Both the position numbers and the translations under genes were made by a program. The notes beneath the pieces are model-generated. The model made no database searches and was not told where the DNA came from. It saw only the letters and a list, made by a program, of their open reading frames with translations. A stretch of 64,000 bases of DNA from Comamonas piscis. GTDB lineage: Bacteria > Pseudomonadota > Gammaproteobacteria > Burkholderiales > Burkholderiaceae_C. Location of the stretch: contig NZ_CP058554.1 in assembly GCF_014109725.1 (NCBI RefSeq), forward strand, positions 5,022,001-5,086,000, written 5' to 3'. Position 1 is the stretch's first letter. Each line of letters begins with the position of its first letter. Shown in pieces: positions 41,701-52,597 of the stretch.

Positions 41701-44700
41701 TTAGCGGCTCAGACCGAGACGGCGGCGACCCGCAGCCAGCAGGCCCAGCAAGCCGCTCAGGCTCAACAGGCTCCACAGGCCCAAGGTCGGCACCGGTACG
41801 GCACTACCTGCGCCTGGGGTACCTGGATCAACCGGCACATCGGCCAACCAGCCAGCACCACCTGGATCCGCGATCTGGCCGTTGGCGACCATGTCGTCAT
41901 CCCCATCACCACCGTCCACGATCTGCACCGTCAGCATATTGCCGCTCACAGTCGATGGCAGGTTGTACCAATGCGGTGTGGTATTGGCCTTGGTGGGGCC
42001 AAACTTCCAATACTTGGCATTGGCCGGCAAGGCCGCTGGGTAGCTGATGCTCATGGTGCCATTGCCACCAATGGCGCAGCCGGTGGCCGTCCACTGCAGG
42101 GCGCCGTAAGGCACGCTCAGGCCGTTGGGCAAGGCGCCCAGCGAGGCAGCCGAGACAGCAACGGGCGCTTCTGCCAGGCGGCAGGCATCTGCACTACTCC
42201 ACTGCACTGCAACGCTGCCACCAGCGCCACCGGCTGGCAGTTCCACCGTAAAGTTCTGCTCCGGCTCGGGATCAACGGGCGCCCCTTCCAGGTTCAGGCC
42301 CAGCACAATCGGGTTGTGGTCGCTGGAGCGATAAGCATCAGACGCATAGAACGAGGTGACTTGGCCAGCGCTCTTGAAGTTGGTGTTGTAGTCCAGCACC
42401 GGTGGTTCTTCCGCATTGATCTGCCACTTGACCACCTTGCCCACCTGGCTGCTCAGTGCGCTGCTGACCAACACATGGTCCAGCGAGCCCCACAGGGTCT
42501 GGAAGCTGTACGAGTACTGGCCCACGCCCAGCTTCTGGTAGCCATGGCCTTCCAGGAAGGAAATCGGATCCTCCTTGGCGTAGGCATTGAAGTCGCCCAT
42601 CAGCACATTCTTGCCGTTGCCCGCTTGCGTCGGGTTGCCGGCCAGCCAGGTCTGCAGTTGCTGCACAGCACGTGAGCGCGACTGGTTGTTGGCGCCCTGG
42701 CCATCACCGATATCCGGGTCGTTGACACTGCCCTTGGACTTGAGGTGGTTCACCACCACGGTGAACTGGTCCTTGCCGCCGCCCGCCAGCGTCTTCTCAA
42801 AGGTCTGGGCCAGCGGCACACGGTTGCCATAGCTGGCGTTGAAGGCATCGTACTGCGCCTCATCGGGCACTGCCGGCACGCCGACCGGGGTCACCCGGTC
42901 CTTGCGGTACAGCACAGCCACGCTGATCGCGTCGCGCCCTGCAGCCACCGCTGTTTTGTTGCCGCCAGCGTTGAAGGGTCCCTTCACATAGTCATAGACA
43001 TCGCTGCCATGCTTGGCATTCATAGCCTGGGTCAAGGCCGCCAAAGCGCTCGTGCCATCAAAGCCGTTGTTCTGGATTTCCATCAGGCCGTAGACATCGG
43101 CATCCAGTCCCAGCAGGTTGCTGACGATCTTGTCGGTCTGGCGAGTCAGTTCCACCTGGTTGTCTGCGCCACGGCCTTCCAGCGAATCACCATAGGGGTT
43201 GCTGAACTTGGTCGCACCGAAGGTCGTGAAGAAGTTCAGCACGTTGGCCGATGCCACCTTGACCGTCGGGCTGCCGATGGCCTGCTGCAGGTCGGCCACT
43301 GTTGGTCGCGCGGCACCGGTGAAGACCGGCTTTTGCAGCGGCTGCACGCGGTAGCTGGTTTGGTGCGCACCCGCCGTCGTATCGATGAAGTGGTCCAGAA
43401 TGCCTTCAATCGACGAGGTGCTGTCGCCCGCACGCAAAGTGTTGCTGGCGCTCAGGTCCTCGCCATTGCGACCCAGCGCCGTGGCCGGATTTTGCTTGCT
43501 GCTGCCGTCGTCCAGCACGATATGGCTGCGCTTGACGGTCTCCAGATAGGCGGTATTGCCTGCCACGCTGGGTGCATTCAGCTCGGTGTACTGCACCAGC
43601 TTTTCGCTGTCACTCAAGCTGACCGTGCCGTAGCGGCCCAGGTAGTAGTTGTCGGTCACCACCAGCGGGCCGGTGCTGCCGCTGATGCGCACGCGCATGC
43701 CTTCGTAGCGCTCCCAGTTGGCATAGTTGGCCATCGGCAGTTTCAGCTCCACCATCGCAGGCAGAGCCTGCTTGGCGCCGCCGTTGAGCACGCTGAAGTT
43801 CAGAATGCTGCCAGCCAATTGGGTCAGGCCTCGGAACTCGGCGACAGTGGCCGTCAGTTGCACCGCCTGGCCCACGCTGTCAGCGCTGACGCCGGCGATC
43901 GGGGTGTTGCCGTAGTAGACAAACACGGCTTCGGAAGTCTCGACATTGTTGTCGTCGTCTTCCGGCAGCGACTGGATGTAGAAGCCGCTGAGCTCCGGCA
44001 GGTAGGCAGTCACGATGCCGCGCACCGTCACAGACTGGCCCACCAGTGGCGACTCATCGCCCGAGCCTTGCACGGCAGAGATGGGGGTCGTGACCACCGG
44101 TGCCAGGTTCTGCGCGTAGCCGGGCGAGCCGATATTGGCAGGCTTGGCTGGCTGGGCAAAGCCGTCAAGCGCACCGACTGCAGCAGCGGTATAGCGCGGC
44201 TCGGTAGTAGACTTGCCATCCCAGACGGCCGACACCCCATTGCCTACCGTGGTACCCGCATTGCGCACCGCAGCGCCAGCGTGGCTGTCTGCCAACGCCG
44301 TCGTGCCGTTAGAGTTCTTGGCAGGCGCAACGGTCGAGCCGTCTGTCGCCGCCAAATTGGCGATGCCATAGTTCATCGCCGCAGCCACGTAGCCATTGTT
44401 GTCGTACACCAGTACCGCATCGGCCTTGCCCAGTCCCTGACCGGCGACCAGGATGACGGCTGTGCCGGCATCCAGACCCCAGGCAGTGCGGAAGGCTTCG
44501 GGCGTGGTCTCGTTCAACACCACCAGCCGCGCACCGGCGGCCAGGCTGGTGCCGGCAGGGAAGCTGCTAGGCACTGCGCCGCTGCTGTCGGTCCAGCCCC
44601 AGTTGGTCAGGTCCACGGGCGTAGTGCCGTAGTTGTACAGCTCAAAGAAATCGCCGCCGTCGGCATTGGAGTTGACCTCGGAGATCAGCACCTTGGCCGT

Positions 44701-46773
44701 CGCTGCCACGGCACTGCTGACGGTAAAGGTCAGCTTCTGCTCGGCGGCCAAGGCGTTGCCGGCCATGTCCTGCACCGCACCGGCGGGCAGCACCAGGCTG
44801 TAGGTCTTGCCGGGCTGGTAGCCCGCGCTGTACTTGAAGCTCAGCGCGCTGCCATCGATGGTCACTTGCGCATCGGTCATCGGCACCGTGGCGACCACCG
44901 TGCTACCGTCCATCAGCGAGATATTGCCGCTGCCGCGCTGCACGGTTTCGCTGAACTGCAGACGCACGACGGCGGTCTTGCCGACCTCCACCGCGTTTTG
45001 CAGCGGGCTGCTGCTTTGCAGCACGGGAGCAATGGTGTCCGCAGCCACCGGGCCACCGAGCTTGATGGTGTTGCCCTGGAACTGCTGCTCTGCAAAAGGC
45101 AGGTCCTTGGAGACCGAGCCCTTGCCGGGCCAGATGGTGTCGCCGTTGTCCTGCAGCAGCTGCACCGTTGTGCCCTTGTCGGTACTGGCGGGGCTGACCA
45201 GGGTCTCAAAGCTGCCGCCCGTTGTGCGGCGCAGGTTGTCCAGCACATTGTCGAGTTGCTGCACATCGGTCGTGCCGGGACCGTTCCAGACAAACAGCGC
45301 AAAGTTGGTATTGACGGCATCATCGGCCTTGCCCGGAGGGCCCGCGAGGATCAGAAACTTGCCGTCGCCGGTGCGTTGCATGTCACGGATGCCGCGACCA
45401 CCCAGGTTCAGCTCGATCGGTGCACCAAACACCGGAGCAGTCTTGGCGCCAACCATCTCAGTCGGGTTGGTGATCGGGATGATCAGCGCGCGGTTGCGCA
45501 GCTGGGCACTGGCCAACGGCGCGCGGAAGCCCAGTAGCAGTTGACCATCAGCGGTCGCCGCCATGCCTTCGATGGAGAAGCCTGCAGGAGACTCTGGTGG
45601 CACCTTGTCGGCCGACGAGGCCACAAAACCGTAGTTGTTGGCGCCCTTGCCATGCGCATTGCTGCTGTCCCAGGTGTTCAGGTTCGTTTCGAGCTGGCTG
45701 TAGTAGCCCACGAAGCTGAACGCTGTATTGGCGCCGGTACCTGTCACATTGACCGCAAACAGATGCTCGCGGTTGTTGGCCTCGGCACCAGCGGATTTGT
45801 TGCTGTGCGAGCCGGTGAAATACAGGGTATCGCCGATGCGGGTGCCTGCCTCCAGATCCAGCTCCTCAGATCCGATACCAAGATAGGAGCCAAATTCCCA
45901 TTCCTTGACGGCTGTACCACCGCCACGGGGGTAGACGCGCAGCACATTGCCTTCGTCGTCGCCCACCACCATGTAGCTGGCGTCGAGCGCAATGCCGGCA
46001 GAGGCATCCGAGCCGCCAGCCGTGGAGCTGGGCAGCTGGGTGAACATGGCCGTATCGCCCGCATCCGGGTCGATCACGGTCATCTTCGTGACTTCAGTGC
46101 CGGCGCCCGTCCAGTTAGCGGCCGTGCTGATGGCAGATAGCAGGTCTGATGCGGTGCCCTCGGTCGCGCCCTTGCTGCTGTCATAGGCGAAGTCATTTTG
46201 TTTCTTCAGCGCGACTGCGGTGCTGCCATTCGTCAGACCGGGTGGCAAGGCCGAGGTATTGGAGTCAGCAGCGTTGCTGTCCCAGGCGCCCGACGTCACA
46301 TTGTTCACTGCATACAAGAACAGCGGGGCAGCTTCCGAGCCCTGATACACCAGCACGCTGTCACCACCGCCACCGGCTAGGTTAAAGCTGCCGGTGGAAG
46401 TAACCGTGCCGTAATTGGCTACCGGGCTCTTGATGGCACTGCTGATCTTGACGACGGTGCCGGCAGGGAGGGCATCCTTGGCCGTCCATACCAGGGTGCC
46501 CTCGCCCGGGCGCAACGCGCCAGCACTTGTCCAGCCTCTGTCCGTGACGCTGATGACGGTGCCAGCCTCGATATCGCGCAACAACACCAGGCTGACGGAA
46601 TCGGGATCGGTCGACGTAAAACCGACGACGGCGACTTCACCAGCGGCAAGGGTGGTTTGGGCCGAAGCAGGCAGCACGCTGGCAGCCAGCAGCAATGCGG
46701 CGGCTAGCGAAAGGCCTTGGGATGCACGCACGCTGGCGCGGCATGCAGAGGAGATGGAGCGAAGGGCAAACAT
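41701..46773 (-). CDS. secreted ExeM/NucH-type nuclease with IPTL-CTERM anchor
   Basis: A 1690-residue multidomain protein. Order: signal peptide (cleavage near ASA-Q, residue ~38); an N-terminal beta domain to ~200; a beta-propeller-like region (~230-515, GIALDASYMVVGDDEGNVLRV to GGRGIRDMQRTGDGKFLIL); a bacterial Ig-like domain (~570-680); a lamin-tail domain (~690-800, LISEVNSNADGGDFFELYN); an OB-like segment (~900); an endonuclease/exonuclease/phosphatase domain (~1170-1490) with NHLKSKG, MGDFNAY and SSDHNPIVLG; and a C-terminal VPTLGLWSLLSLSG helix with RRR, an IPTL-CTERM sorting signal handled by exosortase H in the known scheme. ATG 46773 has no clear ribosome site. Likely digests extracellular DNA at the cell surface. 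Confidence 0.88.
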   Translation of the reverse strand: MFALRSISSACRASVRASQGLSLAAALLLAASVLPASAQTTLAAGEVAVVGFTSTDPDSVSLVLLRDIEAGTVISVTDRGWTSAGALRPGEGTLVWTAKDALPAGTVVKISSAIKSPVANYGTVTSTGSFNLAGGGGDSVLVYQGSEAAPLFLYAVNNVTSGAWDSNAADSNTSALPPGLTNGSTAVALKKQNDFAYDSSKGATEGTASDLLSAISTAANWTGAGTEVTKMTVIDPDAGDTAMFTQLPSSTAGGSDASAGIALDASYMVVGDDEGNVLRVYPRGGGTAVKEWEFGSYLGIGSEELDLEAGTRIGDTLYFTGSHSNKSAGAEANNREHLFAVNVTGTGANTAFSFVGYYSQLETNLNTWDSSNAHGKGANNYGFVASSADKVPPESPAGFSIEGMAATADGQLLLGFRAPLASAQLRNRALIIPITNPTEMVGAKTAPVFGAPIELNLGGRGIRDMQRTGDGKFLILAGPPGKADDAVNTNFALFVWNGPGTTDVQQLDNVLDNLRRTTGGSFETLVSPASTDKGTTVQLLQDNGDTIWPGKGSVSKDLPFAEQQFQGNTIKLGGPVAADTIAPVLQSSSPLQNAVEVGKTAVVRLQFSETVQRGSGNISLMDGSTVVATVPMTDAQVTIDGSALSFKYSAGYQPGKTYSLVLPAGAVQDMAGNALAAEQKLTFTVSSAVAATAKVLISEVNSNADGGDFFELYNYGTTPVDLTNWGWTDSSGAVPSSFPAGTSLAAGARLVVLNETTPEAFRTAWGLDAGTAVILVAGQGLGKADAVLVYDNNGYVAAAMNYGIANLAATDGSTVAPAKNSNGTTALADSHAGAAVRNAGTTVGNGVSAVWDGKSTTEPRYTAAAVGALDGFAQPAKPANIGSPGYAQNLAPVVTTPISAVQGSGDESPLVGQSVTVRGIVTAYLPELSGFYIQSLPEDDDNNVETSEAVFVYYGNTPIAGVSADSVGQAVQLTATVAEFRGLTQLAGSILNFSVLNGGAKQALPAMVELKLPMANYANWERYEGMRVRISGSTGPLVVTDNYYLGRYGTVSLSDSEKLVQYTELNAPSVAGNTAYLETVKRSHIVLDDGSSKQNPATALGRNGEDLSASNTLRAGDSTSSIEGILDHFIDTTAGAHQTSYRVQPLQKPVFTGAARPTVADLQQAIGSPTVKVASANVLNFFTTFGATKFSNPYGDSLEGRGADNQVELTRQTDKIVSNLLGLDADVYGLMEIQNNGFDGTSALAALTQAMNAKHGSDVYDYVKGPFNAGGNKTAVAAGRDAISVAVLYRKDRVTPVGVPAVPDEAQYDAFNASYGNRVPLAQTFEKTLAGGGKDQFTVVVNHLKSKGSVNDPDIGDGQGANNQSRSRAVQQLQTWLAGNPTQAGNGKNVLMGDFNAYAKEDPISFLEGHGYQKLGVGQYSYSFQTLWGSLDHVLVSSALSSQVGKVVKWQINAEEPPVLDYNTNFKSAGQVTSFYASDAYRSSDHNPIVLGLNLEGAPVDPEPEQNFTVELPAGGAGGSVAVQWSSADACRLAEAPVAVSAASLGALPNGLSVPYGALQWTATGCAIGGNGTMSISYPAALPANAKYWKFGPTKANTTPHWYNLPSTVSGNMLTVQIVDGGDGDDDMVANGQIADPGGAGWLADVPVDPGTPGAGSAVPVPTLGLWSLLSLSGLLGLLAAGRRRLGLSR

Positions 46774-46891
46774 GGCAGCAGTAGAGGGAGTGGCAAACAA
46801 CCTCCGTTTGTCGCTGCTGGCGATGAAAGCCTCGTGTCAGGATCTGTAAGCGTTCCCTAAAACCGACATGGCTGCCGCTGTCATTACCAGG

Positions 46892-47776
46892 TCACAGCGC
46901 AAAGGCAAGCGCCACGCCCGCAAACAGGCTGACGCCGATCCAATGGCTTTTGCTGAAGGCGGTAAAGCAGCCCTCGCGGGTGCGCCGGCGGATAAGGCTG
47001 TAGTGCCAGGCCATTTGCAAGCCTGCAACGGCCACGCCCAACCACCAAGGCCAGCCCAGTTGCAAGGGCACCAAGGCCCACACGGTCAGGCCCAGGCAGA
47101 CCACAAAGAAGGCCATGATCGCGGCCACATCAAAACGGCCCAAGGTAATGGCCGAGGTTTTCATGCCTATTTTCAGATCGTCATCGCGGTCCACCATCGC
47201 ATACTCGGTGTCATAGGCCAGCACCATGCACATATTGGCCAGCCACAGCAGCCAGGCCATCAGCGGCACCTGGCCCTGCACGGCCGCAAACGCAATCAGC
47301 ACCCCAAAGTTAAAGGCGATGCCCAGAAACGCCTGAGGCATTGCAAAAAAGCGCTTGGTAAAGGGGTAGAGGATGGTGAACAGCACCGCAGGCACCGACC
47401 AGGCCACGGCCTCCCAGCGCGTGGTCAACACCAGGCCCAGCGACAGCAAGGTCAATACCAGACCGACCATCGCCGCCTCAAACACCGAGATCTTGCCCGT
47501 GGTAATCGGCCGCTGCGCGGTGCGTTTGACATGGCGGTCAAACTTGCGGTCGGCAATGTCGTTGATGCAGCAGCCCGCGCTGCGCATCAAAAACGTGCCC
47601 AGCACAAACACCAGCACCAGATGCCAACCGGGAAAGCCCCCTGACGCCGCCCACAGCGCCACCAAGGTAGGCCACACCAGGACCAACCAGCCAGCGGGCC
47701 GGTTGAAGCGAATCAGGTCCAGGTACAGCGCAAAGCGCTCAGACAGCGAAACGGGAGGATGGGTAGCAGCAGACAT
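46892..47776 (-). CDS. ubiA: 4-hydroxybenzoate octaprenyltransferase
   Basis: A 294-residue membrane prenyltransferase of ubiquinone synthesis. The first Asp-rich motif is NDIADRKFD near residue 72, followed by RTAQRPITTG; the second is DTEYAMVDRDDD near residue 192. Eight to nine membrane segments are visible. Start ATG 47774-47776 (MSAATHPPVSLSERFALYLD) was chosen because upstream sequence in frame has no homology. It lies 46 bp after the PAP2 gene on the same strand. Confidence 0.95.
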   Translation of the reverse strand: MSAATHPPVSLSERFALYLDLIRFNRPAGWLVLVWPTLVALWAASGGFPGWHLVLVFVLGTFLMRSAGCCINDIADRKFDRHVKRTAQRPITTGKISVFEAAMVGLVLTLLSLGLVLTTRWEAVAWSVPAVLFTILYPFTKRFFAMPQAFLGIAFNFGVLIAFAAVQGQVPLMAWLLWLANMCMVLAYDTEYAMVDRDDDLKIGMKTSAITLGRFDVAAIMAFFVVCLGLTVWALVPLQLGWPWWLGVAVAGLQMAWHYSLIRRRTREGCFTAFSKSHWIGVSLFAGVALAFAL

Positions 47777-47822
47777 GGAGGGCAAGCATAGCGCCACAGC
47801 GGTACCCAAGGCCCCGTCCTTG

Positions 47823-48743
47823 TCAATTTTGGCGGTCAGCCCGCCCCAGCACCATGGCCGCCAGTGCGCACCAGGCCAGGCCCAGCAACGCGCCAGCCAG
47901 CACATCGCTGGCAAAGTGCGCTTGCAGCAGGATGCGGCTGAGCGCAATCGTGACCACCAGCGCGCCACAGACCCAAGCCAGCACACGGCTAGCGCCGGGC
48001 GACAGCCGATCGCGCAGCACCAGCCACAACAGGCCGTAGACGACCACGGCGCCGGAGGTGTGGCCACTCGGAAAACTGGCACCCGATGTCAGCATCTCAT
48101 GCAGCACCTCGGGGCGGGCCCTATCAAGCAGATTTTTGAGCAGGCGCACCACCAGGCCATTGAGGCCGATAAAGAACACCCAGGCCCACAAGGCCGGCCA
48201 CTGCGCGCCCAGCGCCAGCCAACCCGCCACCAATAGCACCATGACCACCAGCCAGCGCACATCGCCGGCAGCGGTCAACACATGCAGCAGCTCGCGCATG
48301 GGCGCCGAAACATGGTCCTGCGCCCATTGCTGGGCCCCTGTATCTGCGGCCATCAGGCGCGCGTGGCCGGCATGTTCGGGGTAGACGACCACCCAGGCCA
48401 GCATCGCAAACACTAGCAAGCAGCCGGCTGCCACGCTCAGCGGCACGCCAACAGACCGCTGGGATCCATACAGCACGAAGGTCTGCCTGCGTGGCAACCA
48501 ACGCCATGCCAGCACGCCCATCACCAACCAGGTGACGAGCAGCACCGGCATCCAGGCATCCAGCATGGCCAAGACCTGAAAGACCAGGCTGGAGCCACCA
48601 GCCAGGTCGCGGCTCTGGGCCCATGCCTGCTCGGCACCAAAAAGCCAGAGCGCAGCCAACCCCCAACCCTGGCGATACCAGCCTCGGCCAGCCGCCACCG
48701 CCGATAACCCCCGAAACCGCAACAACAAAGACAGCACGTTCAA
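47823..48743 (-). CDS. PAP2-family membrane phosphatase
   Basis: A 306-residue integral membrane protein. The three PAP2 motifs are KNLLDRARP (K-x6-RP, ~204), FPSGHTSG (~226) and SRILLQAHFASD (SR-x5-H-x3-D, ~271). Such enzymes dephosphorylate lipid phosphates such as undecaprenyl pyrophosphate or phosphatidate. An N-terminal extension of ~60 residues with an extra helix precedes the common core. It is upstream of ubiA and may form a two-gene operon. Substrate is unknown. Confidence 0.9.
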   Translation of the reverse strand: MNVLSLLLRFRGLSAVAAGRGWYRQGWGLAALWLFGAEQAWAQSRDLAGGSSLVFQVLAMLDAWMPVLLVTWLVMGVLAWRWLPRRQTFVLYGSQRSVGVPLSVAAGCLLVFAMLAWVVVYPEHAGHARLMAADTGAQQWAQDHVSAPMRELLHVLTAAGDVRWLVVMVLLVAGWLALGAQWPALWAWVFFIGLNGLVVRLLKNLLDRARPEVLHEMLTSGASFPSGHTSGAVVVYGLLWLVLRDRLSPGASRVLAWVCGALVVTIALSRILLQAHFASDVLAGALLGLAWCALAAMVLGRADRQN

Positions 48744-48764
48744 TCACACCCCAGAAAATACAAA

Positions 48765-48793
48765 ACCCCATGCAGGCATGCCATGCATGGGGT
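48765..48793 (-). terminator. terminator after oxyR
   Basis: ACCCCATGCA and TGCATGGGGT form a 10-bp stem with a 9-base loop; on the minus strand TTTTG follows. It lies between oxyR and the PAP2 gene. Confidence 0.75.
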
Positions 48794-48818
48794 CCACAAA
48801 GAAACCGTGCAGCGCGCT

Positions 48819-49787
48819 TTAGGCTTGCAGCATGGTCACGCCTGGCAGGTTGCAGGCAAAGATGGCGTTACGCAGCGCAGCAATCGCTTCGTAGCGGGTA
48901 AAGCTGCGGCGCCACACCAGCACCACACGGCGCTTGGGGGCTTCGTCGTTGACTTCGTCGGTCAACGGGATGTAGCGGATATGGGTCTCGTCCGACTTGC
49001 GGCGGCGAACACCCTTTTCCAGCGCATCCTTGGGCACCGACAGGCGGGGCACCAGGGTCACACCCATGCCGGCAGCCACCATGTGCTTGATGGTCTCGAG
49101 CGACGAGCCTTCAAAGGTGCGGCGAATGCCTTCGGTGTTGCTGGAGTAGCGAGCGAACTCAGGGCAGACTTCCAACACATGGTCACGGAAGCAGTGGCCG
49201 GCGCCCAACAGCAGCATGGTTTCATTCTTCAGCTCGCTGGCCGAGATGCTGTCACGCGTGGCCAGCGGGTGCACGCTGGGCACGGCGGCGAAGAAGGGCT
49301 CGTCATACAGCGGGGCCATGGCCAGACCGGTATCGGGGAAAGGCTCGGCCACGATAGCGCAGTCAATCTCACCGGTGCGCAGCATTTCCAGCAGCTTGGC
49401 GGTCATGTTCTCGTTGATCATCAATGGCATCTGCGGGGTGCGCTCGATCGACTGGCGCACCAGCTCGGGCAGCAGATAAGGGCCGATGGTATAGATCACA
49501 CCGAGGGTCAGCACACCAGCCAGCGGGTCCTTGCCGCGCTTGGCAATTTCCTTGATCGCGGCAGCCTGGTCCAGCACGATTTGCGCTTGGCGCACGATCT
49601 GATCACCCAGACTGGTCACCGACACTTCCGAGGCACTGCGTTCAAACAGCTTGACCTCGAGTTCTTCCTCCAGCTTCTTGATGGCGACAGACAAGGTAGG
49701 TTGCGACACGTAGCAGGCATCAGCGGCGCGGCCGAAGTGCCTTTCACGGGCGACAGCAACAATATATTTGAGCTCTGTAAGTGTCAT
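48819..49787 (-). CDS. oxyR: hydrogen-peroxide-sensing LysR regulator OxyR
   Basis: A 322-residue LysR regulator from MTLTELKYIVAVARERHFGRAA. The redox cysteines fall at Cys199 and Cys208 in GHCFRDHVLEVCPEF, identical in number and spacing to E. coli OxyR. The winged helix-turn-helix occupies residues 1-60. OxyR turns on peroxide defence genes upon disulfide formation. It follows recG on the same strand but is separated by a 501-bp AT-rich gap with a candidate OxyR half operator, so it is probably transcribed alone. Confidence 0.96.
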   Translation of the reverse strand: MTLTELKYIVAVARERHFGRAADACYVSQPTLSVAIKKLEEELEVKLFERSASEVSVTSLGDQIVRQAQIVLDQAAAIKEIAKRGKDPLAGVLTLGVIYTIGPYLLPELVRQSIERTPQMPLMINENMTAKLLEMLRTGEIDCAIVAEPFPDTGLAMAPLYDEPFFAAVPSVHPLATRDSISASELKNETMLLLGAGHCFRDHVLEVCPEFARYSSNTEGIRRTFEGSSLETIKHMVAAGMGVTLVPRLSVPKDALEKGVRRRKSDETHIRYIPLTDEVNDEAPKRRVVLVWRRSFTRYEAIAALRNAIFACNLPGVTMLQA

Positions 49788-50288
49788 GTCAGTTTTAAGT
49801 GCGAATCGCGTATTGTGCATGGCCTGCATGCCGCCTGGCTATAACGCCAAGGGGCAAAGTGCCACACTGTGTTTCATCAGAACCGCAAGCTATGAGTTGT
49901 ACTCTATTCCAGAGCACCTCGGGTGCCAATGATGGACTACAAAAATAGGATTAATCTATTATGCGCCAAATGCAAGCACTTGCTTACCGGCCACGTCGGT
50001 AAATATGGAAGCTGGCATTTACACAATGCTACACAGTCATGCCACAGTTTGCGTCGCTACCCCCGTGTTTAATAAGACATATTTGCGATTTTTTAGCCCG
50101 CAACAAGGCATAAATCCAGTTACCGGATGCGTTTTATATCGGCTATTCAAGCAACTGCATCATCATTTTGCGCAGCAGCCATAGCACGAATCAATCAATA
50201 TTTACCTGAATTTCGTCGTGTTTTTGCAACTTTTAAATCTTGTTTGCAATGCTGCCACGCAACACCACTGGTAGCTATGTACTAGTTT
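49788..50288. other. AT-rich 501-bp gap between recG and oxyR
   Basis: Markedly more AT-rich than its surroundings, with no convincing open reading frame. It should contain the oxyR promoter. Apart from the OxyR-type half operator at 49945-49959 and a TAGCTATGTACTAGTTTT remnant near 50270, nothing was recognised; a small RNA cannot be excluded. Confidence 0.4.
49945..49959. promoter_or_regulatory. candidate OxyR half operator (ATAG-N7-CTAT)
   Basis: ATAGGATTAATCTAT fits one half of the known OxyR site, ATAG-N7-CTAT, about 160 bp before the oxyR start. A second half with N7 spacing was not found on either side, so binding may be weak or LysR-like. Confidence 0.4.
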
Positions 50289-52544
<2,256 letters not shown>

Positions 52545-52597
52545 GCTTTGCCGGGCGACTGGTTAAAAAGACAGTGCCTGCACGGCGGCAAACACCA

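Noticed and set aside
42745..45537. A 930-codon open frame on the plus strand opposite the large nuclease gene
   Set aside because: It is antisense to a well-conserved coding region, has low-complexity His/Gln/Arg-rich composition and no recognisable domain. Long shadow frames are expected in GC-rich coding DNA.
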